Numbered from the stretch's first letter, positions 1-8,324 are shown. The stretch: DNA of 64,000 nucleotides from Leucobacter sp. Psy1 (GCF_020096995.1 NZ_CP083692.1:1116001-1180000), one strand, 5' to 3'. Notes: generated by a model from the letters alone, not told the origin. Translations and numbers: made by a program.

Positions 1-1
1 G

Positions 2-466
2 TGCCGCATCGCTCTTGAGGCTCTCGAGCGCCTGCGAGATGTGCGCAGTGAAATGCTTCGAGCCGACGTCGAGGCAGAGCCCCCTGCTGACGAGCTCTGG
101 ATCGATCGCATTCTGTCTCAGATCCCGCCCAACTCCCGACCGGGACGGCGGATCCCGCTCGAGGTCCCGGGTGCCGACGGGGATTTCGGTCTCACCGAGG
201 GGGCCGTTCGCGGGCTCGTCCGCGGAGCCGATGCCGTGGTGCCCGGGGCGCTGATCGGTCGCTGTCGCATTCGAGGTGACGTGGAAGTACCGCTGGCTCC
301 GGTCAGCGTTGAGATCGAAGTCAGTATCTGTTACGGGTACCCGATTGGAGCGGCGGTCGACGCCCTCCGCGACGAGATCGCGCAACGGCTGGCCGAGCAC
401 ACGCAATTGAACGTTGAAGGGATCGACATCGACGTCGTGGACCTGCAGGCCAGAGGCGGTGAGTAG
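2..466 (+). CDS. Asp23/Gls24 family envelope stress protein (5' partial)
   Basis: The reading frame is open to the left edge, so the true start lies outside the window; 154 residues are visible. The C-terminal half looks like the Asp23/Gls24 family: a beta-rich stretch (VSVEIEVSICYGYPI), a helix (VDALRDEIAQRLAEHT) and a final strand (GIDIDVVDL). These proteins are cytoplasmic and linked to cell-envelope stress in Gram-positives. The visible N-terminus (CRIALEALERLRD) resembles the tail of a small zinc-finger module often found with Asp23 proteins in actinobacteria; that is inference. GTG 41 and ATG 53 are in frame but lack a clear ribosome binding site. The next gene begins 6 bp downstream, suggesting co-transcription. 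Confidence 0.6.
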   Translation, partial: CRIALEALERLRDVRSEMLRADVEAEPPADELWIDRILSQIPPNSRPGRRIPLEVPGADGDFGLTEGAVRGLVRGADAVVPGALIGRCRIRGDVEVPLAPVSVEIEVSICYGYPIGAAVDALRDEIAQRLAEHTQLNVEGIDIDVVDLQARGGE

Positions 467-472
467 CAAGTC

Positions 473-847
473 ATGAGTGAAAAGGAGAAGAACGCTATGC
501 CGGTCGCTCCGAGCATCGAAGAGATCGAGAATGTGCTGTGCAGCGTTGTGGGCGTCACGAACCTGTACCCTGCAGGTTCCGTGCTGTCGCGTGCGGTCGC
601 GCTGGGCGCCTCGGCCTGGGGCGCGGAGGCTCCCAGTGCACGCGTGCGAGTTGTCGACGGTTCAGCGGCGGCCGAGATCACGGTGTCAGTGGGTGTCTCA
701 TCGGCGCGGCCCTTGCTGGAGACCCTCGGCGAGCTGACCGAAGCGCTCGCAGCTCTATTTGCGCTCGCCGATCGCCCTGCCCCGATTCTCCAGCTCACGG
801 TGGTGCACCTGGATGATCGTTCGCAATCGCGCCCTGTGCGCCGCTGA
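473..847 (+). CDS. small conserved protein in the Asp23 operon
   Basis: 124-residue protein starting at ATG 473, 6 bp after the Asp23-type gene, so probably translated from the same mRNA. No signal peptide or membrane segment is visible. The middle alternates strands and helices (ARVRVVDGSAAAEITVSVGVSSARP, shown only in part here: VRVVDGSAAAEITVSVGV), and the pattern of a strand pair followed by a helix (LLETLGELTEALAALFA) is reminiscent of a diverged Asp23 fold. I do not recognise a named family with certainty. An in-frame ATG 17 codons or fewer downstream (MPVAPS, near 497) is an alternative start. Function unknown; context suggests envelope stress. Confidence 0.55.
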   Translation: MSEKEKNAMPVAPSIEEIENVLCSVVGVTNLYPAGSVLSRAVALGASAWGAEAPSARVRVVDGSAAAEITVSVGVSSARPLLETLGELTEALAALFALADRPAPILQLTVVHLDDRSQSRPVRR

Positions 848-897
848 GCATACGCCGAGTGTTCTTCGCTCCGACGAGTTCGACGGTGCGAGCTGTG

Positions 898-903
898 TAT
901 TCT
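898..903 (+). promoter_or_regulatory. candidate -10 element for the CorC-type operon
   Basis: TATTCT hexamer about 180 nt before the GTG start at 1083. It is the best -10 match in this intergenic stretch; no good -35 is seen at standard spacing. If used, the mRNA would begin near 910 and carry a roughly 170-nt leader. Confidence 0.3.
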
Positions 904-1082
904 GGAACCCCTGCCCGACTTCCACGCACTGGAGAGTGAAGCCGACACATGGGTTCTGCCCCTGAGTCCGGGTCGTCATCTGACGGCCCGAGTCATAGTT
1001 GCCGCCGTACCGAAACTCCTGATCGCTTAGAGCGATCCGCGCCCAGCAGGCGCGACGCCCTCGCAGAGGGGGTGAATCTCCC
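904..1082 (+). promoter_or_regulatory. structured 5' leader, possible regulatory RNA
   Basis: The stretch between the Asp23 partner and the CorC-type gene holds no credible ORF but a run of hairpins. GAACCC 905-910 pairs with GGGTTC 951-956. CGGGTCGTC 969-977 pairs with GACGGCCCG 982-990 (one G-T). GATCGCT 1021-1027 pairs perfectly with AGCGATC 1031-1037. CGCGCC 1038-1043 pairs with GGCGCG 1049-1054. CCCTC 1058-1062 pairs with GAGGG 1066-1070, the last arm overlapping the ribosome binding site GAGGGGGT. It does not match the M-box or yybP-ykoY consensus as I remember them. Confidence 0.4.
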
Positions 1083-2549
1083 GTGCTGACGGCAGTCCTG
1101 ACACTTATCGTCGGCATCATCGTGGTCCTCGTGATCATCGCGCTCAACGGCTACTTCGTCGCCCAAGAGTTCGCGTACATGTCGGTCGACCGATCCCGGC
1201 TCGCCGCGAGCGCGCAGGCCGGTGACACCGCCGCGCGCCGCGCGCTCGCCGTGACGAAGCGCACCTCGTTCATGCTGTCCGGGGCGCAGCTCGGCATCAC
1301 TGTGACCGGCCTCCTGGTGGGCTATGTTGCAGAGCCGCTCATCGGTGAAGCCCTGGGCGTGCTGCTCGGCGGCGTCGGCGTCCCGGCCGCCGTCAGCGTG
1401 ACGGCAGGCACCGTTTTCACACTGATCGCGGCCACGCTGATCCAGATGATCTTCGCGGAGCTGTACCCGAAGAACCTCGCCATCGCCGCTCCGGAATCGC
1501 TGGCACGCGGGCTCGCCCGCTCGACCCTCATTTACCTGCTGCTCTTCGGATGGTTGATCACGGTCTTCGATCGGGCGGCCAACGGTCTCCTCCGCCTCAT
1601 CCGCGTTGAGCCGGTCCACGACGTCGACTCCAGTGCCTCTCCGGAAGATCTCAAGCGAGCCGTCGCGGACTCCCGAGAGAGCGGCGACCTTCCCGACAAC
1701 CTGTCGATGCTCATCGATCGCGTCCTGGACTTCCCCGATGAGGACGTCGAGCATGCGATGATCTCCCGCTCCCGCGTCGCGGTCGTGGATGCCGACACCA
1801 CGCTCGGCAACCTGCGCGCCCTCATGGCGCACGAGCACAGCAGGTACCCCGTCGTCGATGATGAGGACGAGCCGATTGGCGTCGTGCAGCTCGTCGACCT
1901 ACTGCGCACCGACCTCCCCGACGAGGCTCGGGTGACGCAGATCATGCGCGCGCCGCTGTTCGTGCCGGCGCTCATGCCGCTCCCCGACGCGCTCGAGGAG
2001 ATGAGTGAAGCGCACGCCAAGTTCGCTTGCGTCATCGACGAGTACGGCGGGTTCGCCGGGGTGCTCACCACTGAGGATCTCGCGGAGGAGCTCGTCGGCG
2101 AGATCACCGACGAGCACGACGACGACGCACCTGCCGCGATCGTCGCCGAGTCTGATGGGACCTGGCTGGTCGACGGCGAAGTGCACCTCGACGAGGTACA
2201 GCGGGCGATCGGACACGATCTCCCCGAGGGCGATTACGAGACCCTCGCGGGCCTCGTGATCTCCGCGGATCGGGGGTTCCCCGAGGTTGGCGACACGGTT
2301 CGCGTGCCGCTGCCGGAGGACCCGGCCGACCTCGTGCTGCCCCGACCGGTCCGCAGGGAACTGCAGGTGGAAGTGCTCGGGATCTCCAAGCACGTGCCTG
2401 ATGCATTGCGCGTCGCTGTCATCGAGGTCGAAGACACCGAGAACCCCGAGGGCGTCGCCGAAGAGGCCTGGGCCGAACCGGGGTCGTGCGAGGACGATGC
2501 GGAGCAGCGCACCGTCGGCGCCGCGCACGAGGGGGAGGACCGTCGATGA
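1083..2549 (+). CDS. CNNM/CorC-type transporter, DUF21-CBS-CorC_HlyC protein
   Basis: 488 residues. The N-terminal DUF21 (CNNM) domain, residues 1 to about 190, has several membrane helices (LTLIVGIIVVLVIIALNGYF at the start). A CBS pair follows (about 205-330; ISRSRVAVVDADTTLGNLRA region), then a CorC_HlyC domain (about 345-425; DGTWLVDGEVHLDEVQ). Proteins of this architecture are linked to divalent metal (Mg/Co) efflux or homeostasis, though old annotation calls them hemolysins. Start GTG 1083 has GAGGGGGT upstream. An acidic tail of about 60 residues follows the last domain. It overlaps the next paralogue by 4 bp (ATGA), so the two are translationally coupled. The structured leader suggests post-transcriptional control. 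Confidence 0.9.
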   Translation: MLTAVLTLIVGIIVVLVIIALNGYFVAQEFAYMSVDRSRLAASAQAGDTAARRALAVTKRTSFMLSGAQLGITVTGLLVGYVAEPLIGEALGVLLGGVGVPAAVSVTAGTVFTLIAATLIQMIFAELYPKNLAIAAPESLARGLARSTLIYLLLFGWLITVFDRAANGLLRLIRVEPVHDVDSSASPEDLKRAVADSRESGDLPDNLSMLIDRVLDFPDEDVEHAMISRSRVAVVDADTTLGNLRALMAHEHSRYPVVDDEDEPIGVVQLVDLLRTDLPDEARVTQIMRAPLFVPALMPLPDALEEMSEAHAKFACVIDEYGGFAGVLTTEDLAEELVGEITDEHDDDAPAAIVAESDGTWLVDGEVHLDEVQRAIGHDLPEGDYETLAGLVISADRGFPEVGDTVRVPLPEDPADLVLPRPVRRELQVEVLGISKHVPDALRVAVIEVEDTENPEGVAEEAWAEPGSCEDDAEQRTVGAAHEGEDRR

Positions 2550-3568
2550 ACCAGCCAGTCGTCGTCATCAGTGCGACCGTTGCCTTGATCGTCCTCACCG
2601 CATTCTTCGTGGTGATCGAGTTCGCACTGCTAGGTGCACGCCAGCATCGTCTGGAAACGGACGCGAAGACGAGCCGTTCTGCGCGTGCAGCGCTGCGGGG
2701 GGTCAACGAGCTCACCCTCATGCTCGCCGTAGCCCAGCTCGGCATCACGGCGTGTACGTTCGCGCTCGGGGCGATCACCAAACCCGCAGTCGACGCAGCG
2801 CTGGGTACCGCACTCGCGTCATGGGGTCTGGCCGTGCAGGTGGCCGACGTGTCGGCATTCGTGCTCTCGCTCCTCGTCGTGACGTTCCTGCACCTCGTGA
2901 TCGGCGAGATGATGCCCAAGTCGTGGGCGATCGCGCATCCGGAGTTCGCCGCGAAGATCATCGGCGTGCCGTCGCGGGCGCTGGCCTGGATCTTCCGGCC
3001 GCTGCTCGTGTGGATGAACCGAATCGCGAACCGGCTCGTCGTCGCGAGCGGCGTTGAGCCGGCCGAGCGGCACGCTGCCGGAGGACAGGACGTTGCGACG
3101 ATCCGACAGCTCGTAGAGCACTCGGGCAGGGTCGGCACGCTCAATGCGTCCTTCCGTTCGCAGCTCTCGCGCGTCCTCGATATCGAGCGATTGAAGGTCG
3201 AGGACATGGTCCGGGAGGACTCAGTCGACGCCACGACCGTACCGGCGACGGCGACGGCGGGCGATGTGCGCCGGGTCGCCGCCGACACCGGTCATCTGCG
3301 CGTGCTGCTGAGGCGAGGAGCCGGGGTGCCTGGCGTGGTGCACGTGCGCGATCTCCTGCTCGAGCCCGAGGCGGTTCCCGCCGCGGAACACGTGCGAGAG
3401 CCCCTGATCCTCTCGGCCGACGCGCCGGTCTACGAGGCGCTCAGTACGCTGCGCGAAGCGGGCGAGCAGCTCGCGGTCGTCGTGCGGGGCGATCGGGTCG
3501 TGGGTGTGCTCACGGTGGCCGACATCCTGCGCAGGATCATGCCGCGGGGATCGAGTCTCAACCTTTAG
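2546..3568 (+). CDS. CNNM/DUF21-CBS protein, second paralogue
   Basis: 340 residues from ATG 2546, which overlaps the upstream stop (ATGA) and has GGGGGAGG just before it; a longer frame starting at 2486 is rejected because it would run far into the upstream gene. It has an N-terminal DUF21 membrane domain (first helix VVVISATVALIVLTAFFVVI) to about residue 190 and a CBS pair after it (ending GVLTVADILRRIM). The C-terminal CorC_HlyC domain of its neighbour is absent, so the protein is shorter. Tandem long/short CNNM pairs are common in actinobacteria; a heteromeric complex is plausible but not shown. Confidence 0.88.
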   Translation: MNQPVVVISATVALIVLTAFFVVIEFALLGARQHRLETDAKTSRSARAALRGVNELTLMLAVAQLGITACTFALGAITKPAVDAALGTALASWGLAVQVADVSAFVLSLLVVTFLHLVIGEMMPKSWAIAHPEFAAKIIGVPSRALAWIFRPLLVWMNRIANRLVVASGVEPAERHAAGGQDVATIRQLVEHSGRVGTLNASFRSQLSRVLDIERLKVEDMVREDSVDATTVPATATAGDVRRVAADTGHLRVLLRRGAGVPGVVHVRDLLLEPEAVPAAEHVREPLILSADAPVYEALSTLREAGEQLAVVVRGDRVVGVLTVADILRRIMPRGSSLNL

Positions 3569-3569
3569 G

Positions 3570-3588
3570 GTTTTGAATCATTCAAAAC
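3570..3588 (+). promoter_or_regulatory. Fur-type operator upstream of furA
   Basis: GTTTTGAATCATTCAAAAC is a perfect 19-bp inverted repeat with a single central base. It covers the -35 region of the furA promoter (TTGAAT lies inside) and sits 18 bp before ATG 3607. AT-rich palindromes at this position are typical of FurA autoregulation ahead of katG in actinobacteria. Confidence 0.8.
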
Positions 3589-3593
3589 AGCGA

Positions 3594-3599
3594 TAGGGT
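3594..3599 (+). promoter_or_regulatory. furA -10 element (leaderless)
   Basis: TAGGGT lies 7 nt before ATG 3607 and there is no Shine-Dalgarno, so the transcript probably begins at or next to the start codon. This favours ATG 3607 over GTG 3598. Confidence 0.55.
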
Positions 3600-3606
3600 G
3601 GGGCCC

Positions 3607-4092
3607 ATGATCCGCACCGAGACTCCTGAGACTCGTCGTGCTGGCGTGCCGGATCCGGAGGAGTGGAGCGCAGCGCTCCGCTCCTCCGGGCTGCGCAGCA
3701 CTGCCGGGCGCGTCGCGGCGCTCGGTTACCTCGCCGCGCACCCGCACAGCTCGGCCGGCGAAGTTCACGCCGGTCTTGCCGATGAACTGCCGACGCTCAC
3801 GCTGCAGTCCGTGCACAACATCGCGCACGACCTGACGGAACACGGTCTGCTCCGACGCGTGAGCCTGCCCGATTCCGACAGCACGCTCTATGAGACCCGC
3901 ATTGGCGACAACCATCACCACGTTCAGTGCGTCGTGTGCCGACGCGTCGAAGACATCGACTGCGTCGTCGGCGAAGCGCCGTGCCTCTCCCCGGACCACG
4001 CGCACGGCATGCGCCTCCTGGAAGCGGCCGTCACGTTCCGTGGCGTGTGCCGCGAGTGCGAGGCCAGCGGCGCCGCAGCGCAGGCGCACTGA
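3607..4092 (+). CDS. furA: Fur-family redox/metal repressor, FurA type
   Basis: 161 residues. An N-terminal winged helix (SSGLRSTAGRVAALGYL ... TLQSVHNIAHDLTEHGLL) is followed by a dimerisation and metal-binding domain with the histidine cluster DNHHHVQC and two CxxC pairs (CVVC, CREC) that would hold structural zinc. The location directly upstream of katG, on the same strand, identifies it as the peroxide-responsive FurA of actinobacteria, which represses its own promoter and katG. ATG 3607 is chosen because a TAGGGT -10 lies 7 nt upstream; GTG 3598 would precede the likely transcription start. The palindrome at 3570-3588 is the probable autoregulatory site. Confidence 0.9.
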   Translation: MIRTETPETRRAGVPDPEEWSAALRSSGLRSTAGRVAALGYLAAHPHSSAGEVHAGLADELPTLTLQSVHNIAHDLTEHGLLRRVSLPDSDSTLYETRIGDNHHHVQCVVCRRVEDIDCVVGEAPCLSPDHAHGMRLLEAAVTFRGVCRECEASGAAAQAH

Positions 4093-4096
4093 CGCC

Positions 4097-4112
4097 GTAT
4101 CGGCGCCGATAC
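4097..4112 (+). repeat. 16-bp perfect palindrome between furA and katG
   Basis: GTATCGGCGCCGATAC is fully self-complementary and lies 4 bp after the furA stop. It has no T-tract. It could act as an attenuating or RNA-processing hairpin between furA and katG, or be a protein site; the sequence does not resemble the Fur box at 3570. Confidence 0.45.
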
Positions 4113-4177
4113 CGCATCGGAGCTGACACCACATGCGTACAGACTGACTCACCCCCCAACGAAGGAAGGAACTGAGA

Positions 4178-6403
4178 GTGACCGAAGAGAGTAAGTGCCC
4201 CGTCAACCACTCGAGTGCACCCGACAATAATGCACCCGGTGAGGGGCTCGCGCCGGCAGGAGGGCGAACCGGCAACGCCACGTGGTGGCCGAACCGGCTC
4301 AACCTGAAGGTGCTGGCGAAGAATCCCGACGTCGCCAATCCGCAGGGAGGGGATTTCGACTACGCCGCAGCGTTCGCGGCCCTCGATCTTGCCCAGGTGA
4401 AGCAGGACATCGCCGGACTGCTCACCGACTCGCAGCCGTGGTGGCCAGCCGATTTCGGCAACTACGGACCCCTGATGATCCGTATGGCCTGGCACTCGGC
4501 GGGAACGTACCGCGTCTTCGATGGTCGCGGCGGCGGCGGCACGGGCCAGCAGCGCTTCGCACCGCTCAACAGCTGGCCGGACAACGTCATTCTCGACAAG
4601 GCCCGCCGACTCCTCTGGCCGGTCAAGAAGAAGTACGGCAAGTCCCTGTCCTGGGGCGACCTCATGATCCTCGCTGGCAATGTGGCCCACGAGCAGATGG
4701 GGATGCCCGTGTTCGGTTTCGCCGGCGGTCGTCCGGATGTCTGGGAGCCGGACGACGACGTCTACTGGGGTTCCGAGCAGACCTGGCTCGGCGACGACGC
4801 CAGGTACGAGGGCGATCGTGAGCTGATCCGCCCGCTGGCTGCGACCATGATGGGTCTCATCTACGTGAACCCCGAGGGTCCGGGCGGCGAGCCCGACCCG
4901 GTGAAGGCGGCGCACGACATCCGCGAGACCTTCGGACGCATGGCGATGAACGACGAGGAGACCGTCGCGCTCATCGCTGGCGGCCACACCTTTGGGAAGA
5001 CCCACGGCGCGGCGCCCGAGGGCGACCACGTCTCGGAGGATCCGGAGGCGGCTCCCATCGAGCAGATGGGGCTCGGCTGGAAGAGCGGACACGGCACCGG
5101 CAGCGGAAACGACGCCATCGGATCCGGCCTGGAGGTCACCTGGACCTACCACCCGACTCGCTGGGACAACGAGTTCTTCCACATCCTGTTCGCCTACGAG
5201 TGGGAGCTCACGACCGGCGAGGGCGGCCACTACCACTGGCGCCCGACCAATGGCGGCGGCGATGACATGGTGCCGATGGCGCAGGGGAGCGGGCGTCGCG
5301 AGCCCCGCATGCTCACGACCGACCTGTCGCTCCGCGAGGATCCGATCTACCGTGAGATCTCGCTGCGCTTCCGCGACGACCAGGAGGCATTCACGGAGGC
5401 CTACCGCCGCGCATGGTTCAAGCTGACGCACCGTGACCTGGGCCCCAAGTCCCGTTACCTCGGCCCCGAGATTCCCGCAGAGGACCTGCTCTGGCAGGAT
5501 CCGATCCCCGCGGCAGACGGTGCCCCGATCGATGCCGCCGATGTGGCGTCGCTCGAGCAGCGCATCGCAGATGCCGGTCTGACGGTCTCGGAGCTCGTCA
5601 GCACCTCGTGGGCGGCGACGTCGTCCTTCCGAGGCAGCGACAAGCGGGGCGGCGCGAACGGCGGTCGCATCCGTCTCGAGCCGCAGCGCAGCTGGGAGGT
5701 CAACCGTCCCGAGCAGCTCGCCCGTGTCATCGAGGTGCTCGAGGGAGTGCAGCGCGACTTCAACGCGTCGGCGGGAGACAAGCGGGTCTCGTTCGCGGAC
5801 CTCGTCGTCATCGCGGGTAACGTCGGCGTCAAGCAGGCGGCGCGTGCTGCCGGCCACGAGGTGGAGATCCCCTTCGCTCCGGGGCGCGCCGACGCCACTC
5901 AGGAGCAGACCGACGTCGAGTCGTTCGAGTACCTGAACCCCGCGGCTGACGGGTTCCGCAACTACGAGAGCGAGCGTGCGCTCGGGCTGCCAGCCGAGCA
6001 CCTGCTCGTGGATCGCGCGAATCTCCTGACGCTGTCGGCGCCCGAGATGACCGTGCTGCTCGGTGGCCTGCGCGTGCTCGAGACGAACTGGGACGGCTCG
6101 CGGCACGGCGTGCTCACGAACCGTCCGGGGGCGCTCACGAACGACTTCTTCGTGAACCTGCTCGATCTCAACACCACCTGGCGTCCGCTGGACGACGAGT
6201 CCCGCACGTTCCAGGCGACCGATGAGACGACGGGCCAGCCCTCCTGGACCGGTACGCGCGCCGATCTCGTCTTCGGCTCGAACTCCGAGCTCCGAGCGGT
6301 GGCCGAGGTGTACGCGAGTGACGATGCGCAGGAGAAATTCGTGAGCGACTTCGTCGATGCCTGGGCGAAGGTGGCCAACCTGGATCGGTTCGACATCCGC
6401 TAG
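4178..6403 (+). CDS. katG: catalase-peroxidase KatG
   Basis: 741 residues, the usual length for bifunctional KatG. The distal haem site [11 protein letters not shown] gives Arg102, Trp105 and His106. A tyrosine in [10 protein letters not shown] and a methionine in [13 protein letters not shown] complete the Met-Tyr-Trp adduct needed for catalase activity, and [10 protein letters not shown] carries the proximal haem histidine. A second, degenerate peroxidase domain forms the C-terminal half (from about residue 430). It removes hydrogen peroxide in the cytoplasm. Start GTG 4178 is supported by GAAGGAAGGA 7 nt upstream. It lies 85 bp after furA and is probably co-transcribed from the furA promoter and repressed by FurA. 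Confidence 0.97.
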   Translation: MTEESKCPVNHSSAPDNNAPGEGLAPAGGRTGNATWWPNRLNLKVLAKNPDVANPQGGDFDYAAAFAALDLAQVKQDIAGLLTDSQPWWPADFGNYGPLMIRMAWHSAGTYRVFDGRGGGGTGQQRFAPLNSWPDNVILDKARRLLWPVKKKYGKSLSWGDLMILAGNVAHEQMGMPVFGFAGGRPDVWEPDDDVYWGSEQTWLGDDARYEGDRELIRPLAATMMGLIYVNPEGPGGEPDPVKAAHDIRETFGRMAMNDEETVALIAGGHTFGKTHGAAPEGDHVSEDPEAAPIEQMGLGWKSGHGTGSGNDAIGSGLEVTWTYHPTRWDNEFFHILFAYEWELTTGEGGHYHWRPTNGGGDDMVPMAQGSGRREPRMLTTDLSLREDPIYREISLRFRDDQEAFTEAYRRAWFKLTHRDLGPKSRYLGPEIPAEDLLWQDPIPAADGAPIDAADVASLEQRIADAGLTVSELVSTSWAATSSFRGSDKRGGANGGRIRLEPQRSWEVNRPEQLARVIEVLEGVQRDFNASAGDKRVSFADLVVIAGNVGVKQAARAAGHEVEIPFAPGRADATQEQTDVESFEYLNPAADGFRNYESERALGLPAEHLLVDRANLLTLSAPEMTVLLGGLRVLETNWDGSRHGVLTNRPGALTNDFFVNLLDLNTTWRPLDDESRTFQATDETTGQPSWTGTRADLVFGSNSELRAVAEVYASDDAQEKFVSDFVDAWAKVANLDRFDIR

Positions 6404-6441
6404 GTCACCCGAGTGGGATCGCGTCGCCATCGCACACTCTC

Positions 6442-6447
6442 TACCAT
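6442..6447 (+). promoter_or_regulatory. photolyase -10 element (leaderless)
   Basis: TACCAT ends 6 nt before ATG 6454 with no ribosome binding site, the leaderless arrangement seen repeatedly in this window. Confidence 0.5.
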
Positions 6448-6453
6448 GGAGTG

Positions 6454-7803
6454 ATGACAACGGTGGTGTGGTTCCGCGATGACCTCAGGATCGGGGACCA
6501 CCCGGCACTGAACGCTGCGGAAGAGGGCGACGACGACGTCGTCGCCCTCTTCGTGCTCGATGAGGAGTCGCCAGGGGTGCGTCCGATCGGCGGTGCAGCG
6601 CGGTGGTGGCTCCATCACTCGCTCAAGGCACTGACGGTTGCGCTCGCCGAGATCGGCATCCCTCTCGTGCTCCGCAGGGGGCCGGCGCGGAAGGTCGTCC
6701 CGGAAGTCGTGGCAGAGGCCGGTGCCACCCGGGTCTCCTGGAATCGCAGATACGGTGCCGCGGAGCGGACGATCGACGCCGACCTCAAGCAGCGACTGAG
6801 GGAGTCCGGCGTCGACGCGCACTCGTTCCCGGGAAACGTTCTGCGCGAACCGTGGACCATCGCCACGCAGCAGGGCTCGCCCTATCGGGTATTCACGCCC
6901 TACTGGCGGGCCTGCCTCGCAGCGGATGAGCCCGCAGCGCCCCTTCCCGCACCGCGAACGGATCGAGCGGCACGCTCGGGACCGCCCTCCGTCCCCGAAT
7001 CGGACGAGCTGGTGGCGTGGGGGCTGCTGCCGGCTGCACCGGACTGGTCGGCGGGACTCGCCGCGCGCTGGACCCCGGGTGAGGCGGAAGCGCATACGGT
7101 GCTCGAGGACTTCCTCGAACGGTCACCCGCTGAGTACGCTCGTCTGCGGGACGTTCCAGCGGTGTCCGCGACCTCGAGCCTCTCGCCGTACCTGCGGTGG
7201 GGTGAGATGAGCCCACGAGAGGTCTGGCATCGCACGATCGCTGTGCGCGGCGATCGGGCCACCTTCCTCTCCGAACTCGGTTGGCGCGACTTCGCCTGGT
7301 ACACGCTGTATCACCGACCGGAGATGCCGACGGAGAACCTCGACGCTCGCTTCGACGCCTTCCCCTGGGCCGAGCCGGATCGGGACGTGCTTCGCGCCTG
7401 GCGGTTCGGTACCACCGGAATGGGGCTGGTCGACGCGGGGATGCAGGAGCTCTGGCAAACCGGGACCATGCACAATCGCGTCCGCATGGTCTGCGCGTCG
7501 TACTTCACCAAGAACTTGCTGCTCGACTGGCGGATCGGCGAGGCCTGGTTCTGGGACACGCTCGTGGACGCCGATCTCGCGAGCAACACGTTCAACTGGC
7601 AGTGGATCGCGGGCTGCGGGGCGGATGCCGCCCCGTTCTTTCGCATCTTCAATCCGGAGACTCAGCAGCAGAAGTTTGACCCGGAAGGCGCGTACGTCGC
7701 TCGCTGGGCGCCGGAGAGCGCGATGCTCGCCCCGCTCATCGATCTGCAGATGAGCCGGAAGCGAGCGCTTGCGGCATTTGGGGAGATCAGCGGGGGCGCC
7801 TGA
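6454..7803 (+). CDS. phr: deoxyribodipyrimidine photo-lyase
   Basis: 449 residues. The N-terminal antenna-binding Rossmann domain begins TTVVWFRDDLRIGDHPAL. The C-terminal FAD domain contains the signatures LRWGEMSPREVW, the tryptophan-rich GWRDFAWYTLYHRPEMP, GTTGMGLVDAGMQELW, HNRVRMVCASYFTKNLL and NTFNWQWIAGCG. It repairs UV-induced cyclobutane pyrimidine dimers using blue light (class I CPD photolyase/cryptochrome family). ATG 6454 is preferred over GTG 6451 because the -10 TACCAT is 6 nt upstream of it. The gene converges on lrp with only 5 bp between the stop codons and no visible terminator. Confidence 0.93.
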   Translation: MTTVVWFRDDLRIGDHPALNAAEEGDDDVVALFVLDEESPGVRPIGGAARWWLHHSLKALTVALAEIGIPLVLRRGPARKVVPEVVAEAGATRVSWNRRYGAAERTIDADLKQRLRESGVDAHSFPGNVLREPWTIATQQGSPYRVFTPYWRACLAADEPAAPLPAPRTDRAARSGPPSVPESDELVAWGLLPAAPDWSAGLAARWTPGEAEAHTVLEDFLERSPAEYARLRDVPAVSATSSLSPYLRWGEMSPREVWHRTIAVRGDRATFLSELGWRDFAWYTLYHRPEMPTENLDARFDAFPWAEPDRDVLRAWRFGTTGMGLVDAGMQELWQTGTMHNRVRMVCASYFTKNLLLDWRIGEAWFWDTLVDADLASNTFNWQWIAGCGADAAPFFRIFNPETQQQKFDPEGAYVARWAPESAMLAPLIDLQMSRKRALAAFGEISGGA

Positions 7804-7808
7804 CTCGC

Positions 7809-8261
7809 CTAGCCCTTCACGAGGCGCATCGTCTGGTGCGAGAGCAGCCGGTGGACCGCCGGAAGCCGGGAGAGCGTGTCGAGGGTGAGACGCTCGTAGG
7901 CCTCGGTATCGGCGACCTGCACTCTCAGGTAGTAGTCCGGCTGTCCGAGCATGCGGCGCATCTCGACCACCTCGGGCACGGCGGCGGCGGCCGCTTCGAA
8001 ATCCTCGATGGTCTTGCGATCGTTCATCGCGATGTCGATCGCCACCATCACCTCGAATCCGCGTCCGGCAGCTTTCGGATCGACCTTGGCGTGGTAGCCC
8101 TCGATGACGCCGTCCCGTTCCAGGCGCTGCACGCGGCGCAGGCACGGGGCAGGGGTCAGGCCGACCCGACGAGACAGTTCGGTGTTGCTGAGTCGAGCAT
8201 CTCGCTGCAGCTCGGCAATAATTGCGTGATCGAGGTCATCGATGCGATGATCATTGCTCAT
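7809..8261 (-). CDS. lrp: Lrp/AsnC family transcriptional regulator
   Basis: 150 residues. An N-terminal AsnC-type helix-turn-helix (LDHAIIAELQRDARLSNTEL ... GLTPAPCLRRVQRLE) is followed by the RAM ligand-binding domain (VMVAIDIAMNDRKTIEDFE ... GQPDYYLRVQVADTEAYE). It is transcribed divergently from azlC-azlD across a 63-bp gap, the same layout as lrp-brnFE of Corynebacterium, in which Lrp activates the branched-chain amino acid exporter when leucine, isoleucine, valine or methionine builds up. The same role is inferred here. A TACTCT hexamer 6 nt before the start on the minus strand suggests a leaderless mRNA. Confidence 0.88.
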   Translation of the reverse strand: MSNDHRIDDLDHAIIAELQRDARLSNTELSRRVGLTPAPCLRRVQRLERDGVIEGYHAKVDPKAAGRGFEVMVAIDIAMNDRKTIEDFEAAAAAVPEVVEMRRMLGQPDYYLRVQVADTEAYERLTLDTLSRLPAVHRLLSHQTMRLVKG

Positions 8262-8267
8262 CTTTCG

Positions 8268-8273
8268 AGAGTA
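8268..8273 (-). promoter_or_regulatory. lrp -10 element (leaderless)
   Basis: On the minus strand TACTCT ends 6 nt before the lrp ATG; no ribosome binding site is present. Confidence 0.45.
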
Positions 8274-8277
8274 TCAG

Positions 8278-8288
8278 GCCGATTCGGC
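8278..8288. promoter_or_regulatory. candidate Lrp operator in the lrp-azlC gap
   Basis: GCCGATTCGGC is an 11-bp palindrome with one central base, midway between the divergent lrp and azlC starts. Its position fits an operator shared by both promoters; no consensus match is claimed. Confidence 0.35.
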
Positions 8289-8312
8289 AACCCTGTGAGT
8301 GTCGAAATTCCC

Positions 8313-8318
8313 TACCAT
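8313..8318 (+). promoter_or_regulatory. azlC -10 element (leaderless)
   Basis: TACCAT ends 6 nt before ATG 8325; no ribosome binding site. Confidence 0.5.
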
Positions 8319-8324
8319 TGCAGT

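Noticed and set aside
331-948. 205-codon minus-strand ORF across the Asp23 region
   Set aside because: Overlaps two plus-strand genes and the structured leader; Ser/Arg/Thr-rich translation typical of antisense frames.
4031-6460. 809-codon minus-strand ORF opposite katG
   Set aside because: Shadow of a high-GC coding frame; no ribosome binding site or recognisable domain, and katG is unambiguous.
7836-8324. Upstream extension of azlC through the lrp gene
   Set aside because: The frame is open only because it mirrors lrp; the leaderless promoter at 8313 fixes the start at 8325.
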